Of a stretch of DNA of 38,784 nucleotides, positions 18,104-27,342 are shown in pieces. Below the pieces are notes generated by a model. It did not search any database, was not told the origin of the DNA, and was given only the letters and a program-made list of their open reading frames with translations. The position numbers and the translations under genes were made by a program. The stretch comes from an uncultured Erysipelotrichaceae bacterium (GTDB taxonomy: Bacteria; Bacillota_I; Bacilli_A; RFN20; CAG-826): positions 1 to 38,784 of the forward strand of contig CAMGZU010000005.1 of assembly GCA_946183085.1 (NCBI GenBank), read 5' to 3'. The number at the start of each line of letters is the position of its first letter. The stretch's first letter is position 1.

Positions 18104-19855
18104 TTATTCTCCTTCCGGTAATTTGAGTTCGATGTCTTTCTTGTTGGGCAAGCGGTTGAGCTGCTCCAAATTGGTGAAGTTGGTGTAGTACTTATTGCAA
18201 TCGTGACGGTCCAAGGCATAGACGAAGACCTTGCGGCCGAGCAATTGCTCCACCATCGCCTGGATGGCGGGCTGGTTGGCTTTGATGTTCGCTTTGTTCC
18301 TTAGCCTCGTGAAGTCGAAGGTTAGGAGCAAGGCTTCTTTGCAAAGGGCGAAGGGGTGGCCTTCGGCGAGCAAGGTGGCTAAGTTGCCGACGGTCTCATG
18401 GCCTTTGAGGGCTTCGAGCTGGCTCCAAGCCTTGGTGAGGTCGCGGCGTTCCATGCGGCAATCTTTGCTAAGCACCATGATGTTGATGACGTCGTCGTCG
18501 CTCAGCTTGTAGGAATCGCCTTCGTTGGAAATGGTCGATTCTTTGATGGAGGAGACGTCGATCCCTTTTTCTGTCGGAACGGAGTCAGGTGCAACTTCTT
18601 TCTTTTCTTCCGGATCTAACGTCGGAAGCGGGGCCTTTGGGGCGACGAAGCTTGGCACATCCGTGGCCTGAGGAACCACTTTCGGCTCTGGCTTTGTTTC
18701 TTCAACGATCGCAGCCTCAACGGGTTTTGGGGTTGGGGTGGGTCTAGGCGCGGATGGAATCGGCTGTGGCGCGACCTCTTCCTCGACTGAGCAAAGCTGC
18801 AGCAGCGTGAGCTCGAACAACGAACGGATGTTCGAGACGTTGCGGAAGTCGTTTTGGGCTTTCAAAAGAAGACTGATCATCTTGTTCGCCTTCTTGGGCA
18901 AGATGAGGGAGGCGAGGTCTTTGGCCTCTTCTTCGCTTAAGGTGGACATCAAGCCTTCGTCTCCTGTTTTTTGGAAGATCAAAAGGTCTTTGAGGATGTC
19001 GAGGAGGCTGGAATTAAGACGCTTGATATCGACGCCGCCCGTCAGGAAGGCCTCGAGTTTGCCAAGGACGCCGGCGACGTCGCCTTCTTCGACGAGCTTT
19101 AAGAGTTCGATCTTCTGGAGGTTGGAGGTGAGGCCGAATAAGGTGAGCACGTCGCCTTCGGTCATCTTATCGCCCGAATAGGCGAGGACTTGCTCCAAGA
19201 TGGATAAGGCGTCACGCATGCCGCCATCGGCGAGGGTGACGACCGCATCGACGGCCTTCTCTTCGAATTCGACGCCCTCTTGCTCTAAGACGTGAATGAG
19301 GTTGCGCTTCAAATCGGGATCGTCGATCTTCGAGAAATCGAATCTCTGGCAGCGGGAAAGAATGGTCGGAAGGACTTTGTAAGGCTCGGTGGTCGCCAAG
19401 ATGAAGATGACTTCTTCCGGCGGTTCCTCCAGAGTCTTGAGAAGAGCGTTGAACGCGCCTTGGCTCATCATGTGGACTTCGTCGATGATGTAGACTTTAT
19501 AACGGCCCTTGATCGGGGCATAACGGACTTTGTCGATGAGTTCGCGGACCTGGTCGACGCCATTGTTGGAAGCGGCGTCGATTTCGACGACGTCAGGATG
19601 GTGTCCTTCGGTGACGGCGCGGCAATTCTCGCATTCGTTGCACTGCTGCCCCAAGCCTTTGTCGCAGTTGAGCGCTTTGGCGAAAAGACGCGCCATTGTC
19701 GTCTTGCCCGTGCCGCGGGGGCCCGAGAAAAGATAAGCATGGGCGATCTTGCCGGTTGCGATGGCGTTATGAAGGGTGCGGACAATGCCTTGCTGGCCTA
19801 CGACATCCTCGAAGGTCTGCGGGCGGTATTTGTTGTAAAGAGCTTTGTAAGCCAT
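18104..19855 (-). CDS. dnaX: DNA polymerase III gamma/tau subunit
   Basis: ALYNKYRPQTFEDVVGQ, SGPRGTGKTTMARLFAKALNC, four-Cys zinc module, VYIIDEVHMMSQGAFNALLKTLEEPP. Confidence 0.97.
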   Translation of the reverse strand: MAYKALYNKYRPQTFEDVVGQQGIVRTLHNAIATGKIAHAYLFSGPRGTGKTTMARLFAKALNCDKGLGQQCNECENCRAVTEGHHPDVVEIDAASNNGVDQVRELIDKVRYAPIKGRYKVYIIDEVHMMSQGAFNALLKTLEEPPEEVIFILATTEPYKVLPTILSRCQRFDFSKIDDPDLKRNLIHVLEQEGVEFEEKAVDAVVTLADGGMRDALSILEQVLAYSGDKMTEGDVLTLFGLTSNLQKIELLKLVEEGDVAGVLGKLEAFLTGGVDIKRLNSSLLDILKDLLIFQKTGDEGLMSTLSEEEAKDLASLILPKKANKMISLLLKAQNDFRNVSNIRSLFELTLLQLCSVEEEVAPQPIPSAPRPTPTPKPVEAAIVEETKPEPKVVPQATDVPSFVAPKAPLPTLDPEEKKEVAPDSVPTEKGIDVSSIKESTISNEGDSYKLSDDDVINIMVLSKDCRMERRDLTKAWSQLEALKGHETVGNLATLLAEGHPFALCKEALLLTFDFTRLRNKANIKANQPAIQAMVEQLLGRKVFVYALDRHDCNKYYTNFTNLEQLNRLPNKKDIELKLPEGE

Positions 19856-19969
19856 AGTTCGATAGTGTGATTATACCTTTCGCGCCTGCCATGGACTAGG
19901 ACTAATCTTTGATTAGCAAGTTTCTTTGCGTTTCGCTCAATGCTATAATTCGCGGGCTAGGAACGAACT
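19856..19969. promoter_or_regulatory. Divergent dnaX / prfA promoter region
   Basis: Minus TATAAT at 19870-19875; plus TGCTATAAT (extended -10) with TATAAT at 19944-19949; dyad CTAATCtttGATTAG 19902-19916 between. Confidence 0.6.
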
Positions 19970-21055
19970 ATGGAAGAAAGCATGCGCAAAAGGCTCGATG
20001 CCACGCTCAAACGCTTTCACGACTTGGAGGAGGAACTCGCTTCCCCCGACATCGCGGAAGACGTCGCGAAATTGACCAAATTATCGAAAGAACGCTCCAA
20101 CCTCGAAGAGGCTGCGACGAAATACGAACTCTTTTTGACGCTCGAAAGCCACAACAAAGAAGCCTTGGAGATGGAAAACTCCGGGGATCCAGAGCTTGTC
20201 GAACTCGCCAAGGAAGAACGCAAAGAAAACATCGCCAAGATGGAGGCGATGGAGGAAGAATTCAAAGTCCTCTTGCTTCCCAAAGACCCCAATGACGACA
20301 AAAACATCATCGTTGAGATTCGCGGCGCGGTTGGCGGAGACGAAGCCAACATCTTCGCCGGCGATTTGATGAGGATGTATGCCAAATACGCCGAAAAGCA
20401 GGGTTGGAAGCTTCAGCTTCTCGACGCTTCTTTGGGCGCGGCGGGCGGCTATTCCTCCGTTTCGTTCATGATCAAAGGCGAAAACGTCTATTCCAAATTG
20501 AAGTTTGAAAGCGGAGCGCACCGCGTCCAACGCGTCCCAAAGACCGAGGCGAGCGGCCGCATCCACACCTCCACCGCCACGGTTTTGGTCATGCCGGAAG
20601 CCGAAGAGGTCGATGTCCAAATCAACCCGAACGATCTGAAGATCGATACCTACCATTCTCAAGGCGCCGGCGGACAAAACGTCAACAAGACCGAATCGGC
20701 GGTTCGCATCACCCACTTGCCCACCGGTCTTGTGGTTGCCTGCCAAACCGAAAAGGCGCAGCTTCAAAACAAAGAAATCGCTATGCAGATGATTCGTGCG
20801 AAGGTTTTGGCCTACTTCCAAGAAAAAGAAGACGCCAAGCGCGCAAGCGAACGCAAGCTCAAAGTCGGCACGGGCGAACGTTCGGAGAAGATCCGCACCT
20901 ACAACTACCCGCAGAACCGCGTCACCGATCACCGCATCGGCTTCACGGTGCAGAAACTCGACCGCATCATGGAAGGGGAGCTTGACGAAGTGATCGACGC
21001 GCTCATCCACTTTGACCAGGAGCAGAAGATGCTGGAGGAGCAAGAGAATGCCTAA
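19970..21055 (+). CDS. prfA: Peptide chain release factor 1
   Basis: GGQ motif in DTYHSQGAGGQNVNKTESAVRITHLPTGLVV; RNYPQNRVTDHRIGFT-like segment. Confidence 0.96.
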   Translation: MEESMRKRLDATLKRFHDLEEELASPDIAEDVAKLTKLSKERSNLEEAATKYELFLTLESHNKEALEMENSGDPELVELAKEERKENIAKMEAMEEEFKVLLLPKDPNDDKNIIVEIRGAVGGDEANIFAGDLMRMYAKYAEKQGWKLQLLDASLGAAGGYSSVSFMIKGENVYSKLKFESGAHRVQRVPKTEASGRIHTSTATVLVMPEAEEVDVQINPNDLKIDTYHSQGAGGQNVNKTESAVRITHLPTGLVVACQTEKAQLQNKEIAMQMIRAKVLAYFQEKEDAKRASERKLKVGTGERSEKIRTYNYPQNRVTDHRIGFTVQKLDRIMEGELDEVIDALIHFDQEQKMLEEQENA

Positions 21056-21893
21056 GGTTTGGGAAGTCTACAGCAAGGCGATCGAGGAAGGGAAAAACCA
21101 CAACGTTCTTTCGCAGGACATCCGTGTCTTGATCGCGAAGGTGCAAGGTTACGCCGAACCGATCGACACGCTTTATAACCGCGATGACGAATTCCGGAAC
21201 CTTCCTTTGTTTCAAACCTATTTCGAGCGTTTGAAGAAAGAAGAGCCGGTCGAATACATCATCAACGAAGCGACCTTCTTGGAACGGAAGCTTTTCGTCG
21301 ACCGCCGCGTCTTGATCCCGCGTTTTGAAACCGAGCAGCTCGTGTCGCAGATCACGGAGCGCATCACCAAATACTACGATCCGAGGAATTACCTCGTCGT
21401 CGCCGACATCGGAACGGGCTCTGGCTGCATCTCCTTGGCTTTAAGAAGCTTCTTCCGGAATTGGCTCATCACCGCAAGCGACGTCAGCGAAGATGCCTTA
21501 GAGGTTGCCAAACAAAATTTCCAAACCTATGGAGGTGGCATCCGCACGCTGGTTGGGCGCTCTTTGGAGCCTTATATCGCCAACAAGATGAATCTCGACA
21601 TCATCGTCTCCAACCCGCCTTATATCCTTAATAAGGATGAGGTGCAGGTTTCGGTCAAAGACTATGAGCCGGACACCGCTTTGTATCTCGATAAAGCCAA
21701 CTCGGTATACGAAGACATCTTCCGCGACTGCAAGAAAGTCAAAAAAGGCTCTTTGCTCATGTGCTTTGAAATCGGCTATGACCTCAAAGAGTATTTGACG
21801 GAGCTGATGGCGAAATACCTAGAGAATTACGAATACGAATTCGTGGAAGACCTCGATGGCAGGCTCCGCTTCCTCTTCGTTTATCTTCAATAA
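21048..21893 (+). CDS. prmC: Release factor glutamine methyltransferase (HemK/PrmC)
   Basis: YIINEATFLERKLFVDRRVLIPRFETE, DIGTGSGCISLAL, VSNPPYI. ATG 21048 overlaps the prfA end. Confidence 0.93.
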   Translation: MPKVWEVYSKAIEEGKNHNVLSQDIRVLIAKVQGYAEPIDTLYNRDDEFRNLPLFQTYFERLKKEEPVEYIINEATFLERKLFVDRRVLIPRFETEQLVSQITERITKYYDPRNYLVVADIGTGSGCISLALRSFFRNWLITASDVSEDALEVAKQNFQTYGGGIRTLVGRSLEPYIANKMNLDIIVSNPPYILNKDEVQVSVKDYEPDTALYLDKANSVYEDIFRDCKKVKKGSLLMCFEIGYDLKEYLTELMAKYLENYEYEFVEDLDGRLRFLFVYLQ

Positions 21894-21896
21894 GCA

Positions 21897-22517
21897 ATGA
21901 AAACGAACATCTGGCAGGAAAGTGATATCGATTTGGTGGCCAAAGCCCTCAAAGAGGGCGAGGTCGTCTGTTTTCCGACCGAAACCGTCTACGGCATCGG
22001 GGTGATCGCGATCCAAGAAGAAGCCTTCAACAAATTGGTCGCCGCCAAACGCCGGCCACCCAGCAAACCTTTTTCGATGATGACCTCCACTTTGGAGGAA
22101 GCCGAGGCTTATGTTGAGCTTGGCCCCAAAGGGAAAGCGGTTATGGAAACGTATATGCCAGGGGAGATCACCGTCTTGGCAAAAGCAAGAAAAGGATTGC
22201 CCCGTTGGATTACTTTAGGCACCCCGTTGATTGGAATTCGCATTCCAGATAGCCCGTTCGTCCTGGAATTGATCAAGAAAGTGGGGGCTCCCTTGCTCGT
22301 GACGAGCGCCAACCATTCGGGCGACCCGACTTCGACCTCGTTTGCAGAGACCCTCAAAGCCTTCGATGGCGAAGTGGCGGGCATCGTCCAAGGCGAGTGC
22401 GTCTCGAACTTGGCGTCGACTATTGTTAATATTGGAAACGAAGAAACGATTTCTTTGGTTCGCGAAGGGCCGATCCCCTTCAAAGACATCCAAAAGACCT
22501 GGGAGGAAGCGAAATGA
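21897..22517 (+). CDS. tsaC: L-threonylcarbamoyladenylate synthase (Sua5/YciO/YrdC)
   Basis: GEVVCFPTETVYGIG, KRRPPSKPFSMM, LVTSANHSGDPTSTSF. Confidence 0.92.
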   Translation: MKTNIWQESDIDLVAKALKEGEVVCFPTETVYGIGVIAIQEEAFNKLVAAKRRPPSKPFSMMTSTLEEAEAYVELGPKGKAVMETYMPGEITVLAKARKGLPRWITLGTPLIGIRIPDSPFVLELIKKVGAPLLVTSANHSGDPTSTSFAETLKAFDGEVAGIVQGECVSNLASTIVNIGNEETISLVREGPIPFKDIQKTWEEAK

Positions 22518-22957
22518 AGATTTCCATTGGCTGCGACCATGGCGGATTTGACCTAAAAACAGCGATCATCGCCCACTTAAAAGAACTTGGTCATGAAGTC
22601 TTAGACGAAGGCACGTACAACGCGACCGACTCCGTGGATTACCCGATCTTTGGCGAAAAAGCCGCGCTTGACGTCAAAGAAGGCAAAGCCGACTTCGGCA
22701 TCGTCTGCTGCACCTCGGGCGAAGGGATCATGATGGCCGCGAACAAGGTCAAAGGGATCCGTTGCGGCGTCGGCTATGACGATGTGGTCGTCGAGAAGAT
22801 GCGTGAGCACAATAACGCGAACATGATTTCCTTTGGTCAGGCTTATATGAAGACCGAGGACGTCCTCCGCCGCGTCGACATTTTCTTAAAGACGCCTTTC
22901 GCGGGCGGACGTCATGAGCGCCGCGTAAACGAAATCAGCGACATCGAAAACAAATAA
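22514..22957 (+). CDS. rpiB: Ribose 5-phosphate isomerase B
   Basis: IGCDHGGFDLK, DFGIVCCTSGEGIMMAANKVKGIRCG, HNNANMISFG. Confidence 0.95.
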   Translation: MKISIGCDHGGFDLKTAIIAHLKELGHEVLDEGTYNATDSVDYPIFGEKAALDVKEGKADFGIVCCTSGEGIMMAANKVKGIRCGVGYDDVVVEKMREHNNANMISFGQAYMKTEDVLRRVDIFLKTPFAGGRHERRVNEISDIENK

Positions 22958-22963
22958 CGAATT

Positions 22964-22989
22964 GGCCTCCGTAGGAGGCCTTTCTTTTC
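22964..22989 (+). terminator. Rho-independent terminator after rpiB
   Basis: GGCCTCC-gta-GGAGGCC followed by TTTCTTTTC. Confidence 0.85.
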
Positions 22990-23027
22990 TTCAATACCAA
23001 ACCTCCTCTTTGCTCCTACTAATTAAT

Positions 23028-24170
23028 GTGGGAGCTTTTGTTTGTCCAAGATGCGGAAATAAGGACCCTCGATTCCTCGGGGTCCGCAATGGGAAGACCT
23101 ATTGCCGGAAGTGTATTTCCTTTCGTGGCGAGGAAGCGGAAGATAAGAAACTTGCCCCCAAGAACGTCCGTTTGGCCCTTCGCTATCCTTTGTCGAAAGA
23201 TCAGAAGGAACTATCGGACAAAGTTATCGCCAATTTCCACGATGGCATCGATACTTTGGTCCATGCCGTCTGCGGGTCTGGCAAAACGGAAATCTCCTAT
23301 GGCATCATCGCCGAATGCATGGCAAAAGGCATGCACGTCGGCTTCGCTTTGCCTCGGCGGGACGTCGTGATTGAACTTTATTACCGCATGAAGGAAGCCT
23401 TTCCAGATAACCGTATCGTTTGTGTCTTTGGAGGCCATCACCGTCGGCTCGAAGGCGACTTGATCCTTTTAACCACTCACCAACTCTATCGTTACCCGCA
23501 TTATTTTGATTTGCTCGTGATGGATGAGATCGACGCCTTCCCTTTCAAAGGGAATGAGCTATTGATCGCGATGTACCGCAGATCCCTTCGCGGCCATTGC
23601 GTCATGATGAGCGCAACCCCGTCTTCGACCGTTCTCAAAGACTTTCATGGGAAGGGGAAGATGACATTGGAGCTTCATACTCGTTTTCACAAAAAGCCAA
23701 TCCCTGTGCCGAAGGTCGTGAAGAAGTTTGGGCCGTTGAAATACGCCTATCTCATTCAGAAGCTGAAGCAATATCGGCAAGAGAAGAAACCATGTTTTGT
23801 CTTCGTGCCGACGGTGGAGAAAAGCGAGGCGCTTTTCCGCGCCATCTCCCCCTTCGTCAAAGGTGGGAACTACGTCTCTTCCCAAAGAGAAAACCGCCCA
23901 GGAATTATCGAAGCGTTCAAAAAAGGAAAATACCGATATTTGATCACGACCGCCGTCTTGGAAAGAGGCGTAACGGTCAAAGGCATCCAAGTCATAATCT
24001 TCGGGGCGGATCAGGCAATATACGATTCGGCGGCGCTCATCCAAATCTCAGGGCGAGTCGGTCGTAAGATAGGAGCAGAAAAAGGCGATGTCATCTTCCT
24101 ATGCGACAAAGAAACCAAAGCCATGCAAAAAGCGATCCGGGAAATCGAGTACTCCAACACGTTTTTGTAA
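23028..24170 (+). CDS. comFA: ComFA-like DEAD/DEAH helicase (late competence)
   Basis: CPRCGNKD...CRKC zinc module, HAVCGSGKTEI Walker A, VMDEIDAFP, MMSATPSS, QISGRVGRK. Start uncertain: GTG 23028 gives VGAFVCPRC; the ORF track start at 22962 lies in the terminator. Confidence 0.9.
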   Translation: MGAFVCPRCGNKDPRFLGVRNGKTYCRKCISFRGEEAEDKKLAPKNVRLALRYPLSKDQKELSDKVIANFHDGIDTLVHAVCGSGKTEISYGIIAECMAKGMHVGFALPRRDVVIELYYRMKEAFPDNRIVCVFGGHHRRLEGDLILLTTHQLYRYPHYFDLLVMDEIDAFPFKGNELLIAMYRRSLRGHCVMMSATPSSTVLKDFHGKGKMTLELHTRFHKKPIPVPKVVKKFGPLKYAYLIQKLKQYRQEKKPCFVFVPTVEKSEALFRAISPFVKGGNYVSSQRENRPGIIEAFKKGKYRYLITTAVLERGVTVKGIQVIIFGADQAIYDSAALIQISGRVGRKIGAEKGDVIFLCDKETKAMQKAIREIEYSNTFL

Positions 24171-24798
24171 AGTCTGTTTCGAGAAGATTGAGGAAACGAG
24201 CTGGTCTTCCCTTTTCGGATTCGATGGATGCGTCTGTCGGAAATGCTACAAAAAGATGGCACCGATTTTTATCTCGTTCAAAACCGAAGGCGTCCCTTCG
24301 CTTGCCCTTTATTTCTACAACGAAGAAATCACCTCGATCCTCTTCCAATTCAAAGGCTGCTTTGACATTGAACTGGCCCCGGTGTTCTTAGGCAGGGCTT
24401 TGCCTTTGCTGAAGGCCAAATACCGGGGCTACACTTTGCTCCCGGCGCCAAGCAGTTCCTCTCACGACGAACGGCGTGGCTTCAACCATGTGGTGGAGAT
24501 GTTCAAAGGGCTTGGCTTACCCATCCTCCAAGCCTTTCGAAAAACCGAGGACGTGAAGCAGGCCGATCTTTCCGCGAAAGAGAGGAAAAAGGTGAAGAAG
24601 CGAATCGCTTGGAACAAAGGAATCAGCATTCGTGGCAAGAAGGTTTTGCTGGTGGATGACGTCTACACGACCGGCTCCACAATGAAGGCCTGTTTGGCGC
24701 TTGCCAAGAAGCATCGCCCCAAGAAGATTTCGATCCTCGTGATGGCCAAGACGCCGCCTCTAAAGAGGCAAGGCAAAAAGAAAGGAGAGGCGGGATAA
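24088..24798 (+). CDS. comFC: ComFC-like phosphoribosyltransferase
   Basis: CKVCFEK...CVCRKC, FKGCFDIELAPVF, LLPAPSSSSHDERRGFNH, KVLLVDDVYTTGSTMKA. Only in-frame canonical start nearby is inside comFA. Confidence 0.9.
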   Translation: MSSSYATKKPKPCKKRSGKSSTPTRFCKVCFEKIEETSWSSLFGFDGCVCRKCYKKMAPIFISFKTEGVPSLALYFYNEEITSILFQFKGCFDIELAPVFLGRALPLLKAKYRGYTLLPAPSSSSHDERRGFNHVVEMFKGLGLPILQAFRKTEDVKQADLSAKERKKVKKRIAWNKGISIRGKKVLLVDDVYTTGSTMKACLALAKKHRPKKISILVMAKTPPLKRQGKKKGEAG

Positions 24799-24809
24799 AT
24801 GACGCTTCG

Positions 24810-24862
24810 TTGCTTACCATTTAACAAAATGGTAGACTTTATCTCGCGTTTTAGGAGAACCC
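24810..24862 (+). promoter_or_regulatory. Candidate secA promoter with palindromic spacer
   Basis: TTGCTT 24810-24815, 17-nt spacer, TAGACT 24833-24838; inverted repeat TACCATTT-aaca-AAATGGTA 24815-24834; SD AGGAGA before ATG 24863. Confidence 0.55.
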
Positions 24863-27319
24863 ATGTCGAACATCATTGAAAAAATCTTTCGTCTCGAGAA
24901 ACGAGAGCTGAACCGTTACGCCAAAGAGGCGGACCGTGTCATGGCTTACGATGAAGAGATGTCCAAATTAAGCGACGACGATCTTCGTGCAAAGACCAAG
25001 AAATTCCAGGAAGGCCTCCGCGATGGAAGCCTTACCTTGGATGACATCAAGTACGAAGCGTTTGCCGTTGCCCGCGAAGGCGCTTGGCGCGCGATCGGCC
25101 AAAAGCCATTCAAAGTCCAGATCATCGGCTCGCTCGTCTTAAATGGCGGCAACATCGCCGAGATGAGGACCGGCGAAGGTAAGACCTTGACCGCAACCAT
25201 GGCGGTTTATCTGAATGCTCTTACTGGCAAAGGCGTCCACGTCGTCACCGTCAACGAATACTTGGCGGAACGTGACGCGAACTGGATGGGCAACATCTAC
25301 CGTTTCCTCGGCTTAACCGTCGGCTGCAACCTTTCCTCAAAGAGCGCTTCCGAAAAGCGCGAAGCCTATCTTTGCGACGTCACCTACACGACCAACTCGG
25401 AGCTTGGCTTCGACTATCTTCGCGACAACATGGCCCCGACCGTGGAAGGCCGCGTCTTGCGTGGCCTTGCCTTCGCCATCGTCGACGAAGCCGACTCCAT
25501 CCTCATCGACGAATCCCGCACCCCGCTCATCATTTCCGGCGGCGCCCGCACCCAAGCCAGCCAATATCAGGTCGCGGACCGTTTCGTTAAGCTTCTCCGC
25601 AAGGACAAAGACTTCACGATCGACATCAAAACCAAGACCTGCTCCTTGACTGACGAAGGCAACGACAAGGCCGAGCGCATGTTCGGCGTGAAGAACCTTT
25701 ACGATCCCGAAAACCAGGAACTCGTCCACCGCATCCACCAGGCGCTTAAGGCCAACTACATCATGACCCGCGACGTCGAATACATGGTGGCCGCGGACCG
25801 CACGATCCAGCTCATCGACCAGTTCACCGGCCGTGTTCTCAAAGGCCGTGAATATAACGATGGTCTCCAGCAGGCCATCCAGGCCAAAGAAGGCGTGGAG
25901 ATCAAACAGGAAACCACCGTCCTTGCCACCATCACCTATCAGAACTTCTTCCGCCTTTATAAAAAGCTCTCCGGCATGACCGGTACCGCGAAGACCGAGG
26001 AAGAGGAATTCGAGAAGATCTATAACATGAAGGTCGTGGTCATCCCGACCAACCGCCCGATCCAGCGTATCGACGCCGTCGACTTCATCTTCGGCACGAA
26101 GCAAGCCAAGCTCAAAGCCCTCATTCAGGAAGTGAAGGAACGCCATGAGAAAGGCCAGCCGATCTTGATTGGCACGACTTCCGTCGAATCCAACGAAGAA
26201 ATCTCCCATCTTTTAACGGAAGCGGGGCTTCCTCATGAAGTCTTAAACGCGAAAAACCAGGCACGTGAAGCGGAAATCATCTCGCACGCCGGCGAAAAAG
26301 GCGCGATCACCTTGGCCACCAACATGGCTGGCCGTGGTACCGACATCAAACTCGGCGAAGGCGTCCGCGAACTCGGCGGACTTTGCGTCTTCGGCACCGA
26401 ACGTCATGAATCCCGCCGTATCGACAACCAGCTCCGCGGCCGTTCTGGCCGTCAGGGCGACCCGGGTTTCTCCCGTTTCTACGTCTCCTTCGATGACGAA
26501 CTCATGCGCCGTTTCGCCCCAGAAGGCCTCCGCAACCTCTTCGTCAACCAACTCCAAGACGAAGCCTTGGAAAACCGCACGCTCGTCAACGCGGTCACCA
26601 ACGCCCAAAAACAAATCGAAGGCCAGAACTTCGATACCCGCAAAAACTTGCTCGACTATGACGACGTCTTAGCCAAGCAGCGTCAGATCATCTACGATCA
26701 CCGTGACCGCATTTTGTTCGCGGATGACATCGAGGACATGATCCACGAGAACTTCAAAGCCGCGGGTGCCTATTTGGCCAAGCGCGCGGTCATGAACGGC
26801 CGCGACGATGGCCTCGTTTCGGGCGAAAGCCTCCGCAAATTGGTCGAGCCGGCCTTTATGCCGGAAGGCACCTTCCCCGCCAACGCTTATGACGAAGCGC
26901 CGGTCGATGAAGCCGGTGAAGACTTGGGCGAAGCCCTCTATGGCATCTACCTCAAGAAGCGCGCCACTTGGCCGCAGGAAGAAGTCGATAAGGCCCAGCG
27001 TCAGATCTCGCTTTCCGTCATCGACCACAACTGGACCCGGCACATCGATACCATGGCCCATCTCCGCGAAGGCATTGGTCTTCGCTCCTATGCTCAGACC
27101 AATCCGCTTCAGGACTACGTCAACGAAGGCTATGACCTCTTCCGCGACATGAACAACCGCATCGCGGTCGACATCGTCTTCAACTTCTTGAACGTCAAAA
27201 TCCAGCGCCGCGAAGCGCCGAAAGAAGACGTGAAGACCGAAGGTGCCGTCGAAGCCGAAGCCACCACCAAGGAAGGCGAACTTCCCGCTCCGAAAGGAGA
27301 AGGCGGCGAAAACAACTAA
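24863..27319 (+). CDS. secA: Preprotein translocase ATPase SecA
   Basis: MRTGEGKTLTATMAVYLNAL, VDEADSILIDESRTPLIISG, ATNMAGRGTDIKLG, RRIDNQLRGRSGRQGDPG; no C-terminal Cys/His SEC-C motif seen. Confidence 0.97.
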   Translation: MSNIIEKIFRLEKRELNRYAKEADRVMAYDEEMSKLSDDDLRAKTKKFQEGLRDGSLTLDDIKYEAFAVAREGAWRAIGQKPFKVQIIGSLVLNGGNIAEMRTGEGKTLTATMAVYLNALTGKGVHVVTVNEYLAERDANWMGNIYRFLGLTVGCNLSSKSASEKREAYLCDVTYTTNSELGFDYLRDNMAPTVEGRVLRGLAFAIVDEADSILIDESRTPLIISGGARTQASQYQVADRFVKLLRKDKDFTIDIKTKTCSLTDEGNDKAERMFGVKNLYDPENQELVHRIHQALKANYIMTRDVEYMVAADRTIQLIDQFTGRVLKGREYNDGLQQAIQAKEGVEIKQETTVLATITYQNFFRLYKKLSGMTGTAKTEEEEFEKIYNMKVVVIPTNRPIQRIDAVDFIFGTKQAKLKALIQEVKERHEKGQPILIGTTSVESNEEISHLLTEAGLPHEVLNAKNQAREAEIISHAGEKGAITLATNMAGRGTDIKLGEGVRELGGLCVFGTERHESRRIDNQLRGRSGRQGDPGFSRFYVSFDDELMRRFAPEGLRNLFVNQLQDEALENRTLVNAVTNAQKQIEGQNFDTRKNLLDYDDVLAKQRQIIYDHRDRILFADDIEDMIHENFKAAGAYLAKRAVMNGRDDGLVSGESLRKLVEPAFMPEGTFPANAYDEAPVDEAGEDLGEALYGIYLKKRATWPQEEVDKAQRQISLSVIDHNWTRHIDTMAHLREGIGLRSYAQTNPLQDYVNEGYDLFRDMNNRIAVDIVFNFLNVKIQRREAPKEDVKTEGAVEAEATTKEGELPAPKGEGGENN

Positions 27320-27342
27320 TCGCTTTTAAAGGAAAAAGGAAT

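Noticed and set aside
22962-23027. Track-predicted N-terminal extension of comFA (MASVGGLSFLQYQTSSLLLLIN)
   Set aside because: It lies over the rpiB terminator; the conserved ComFA zinc module begins after GTG 23028.
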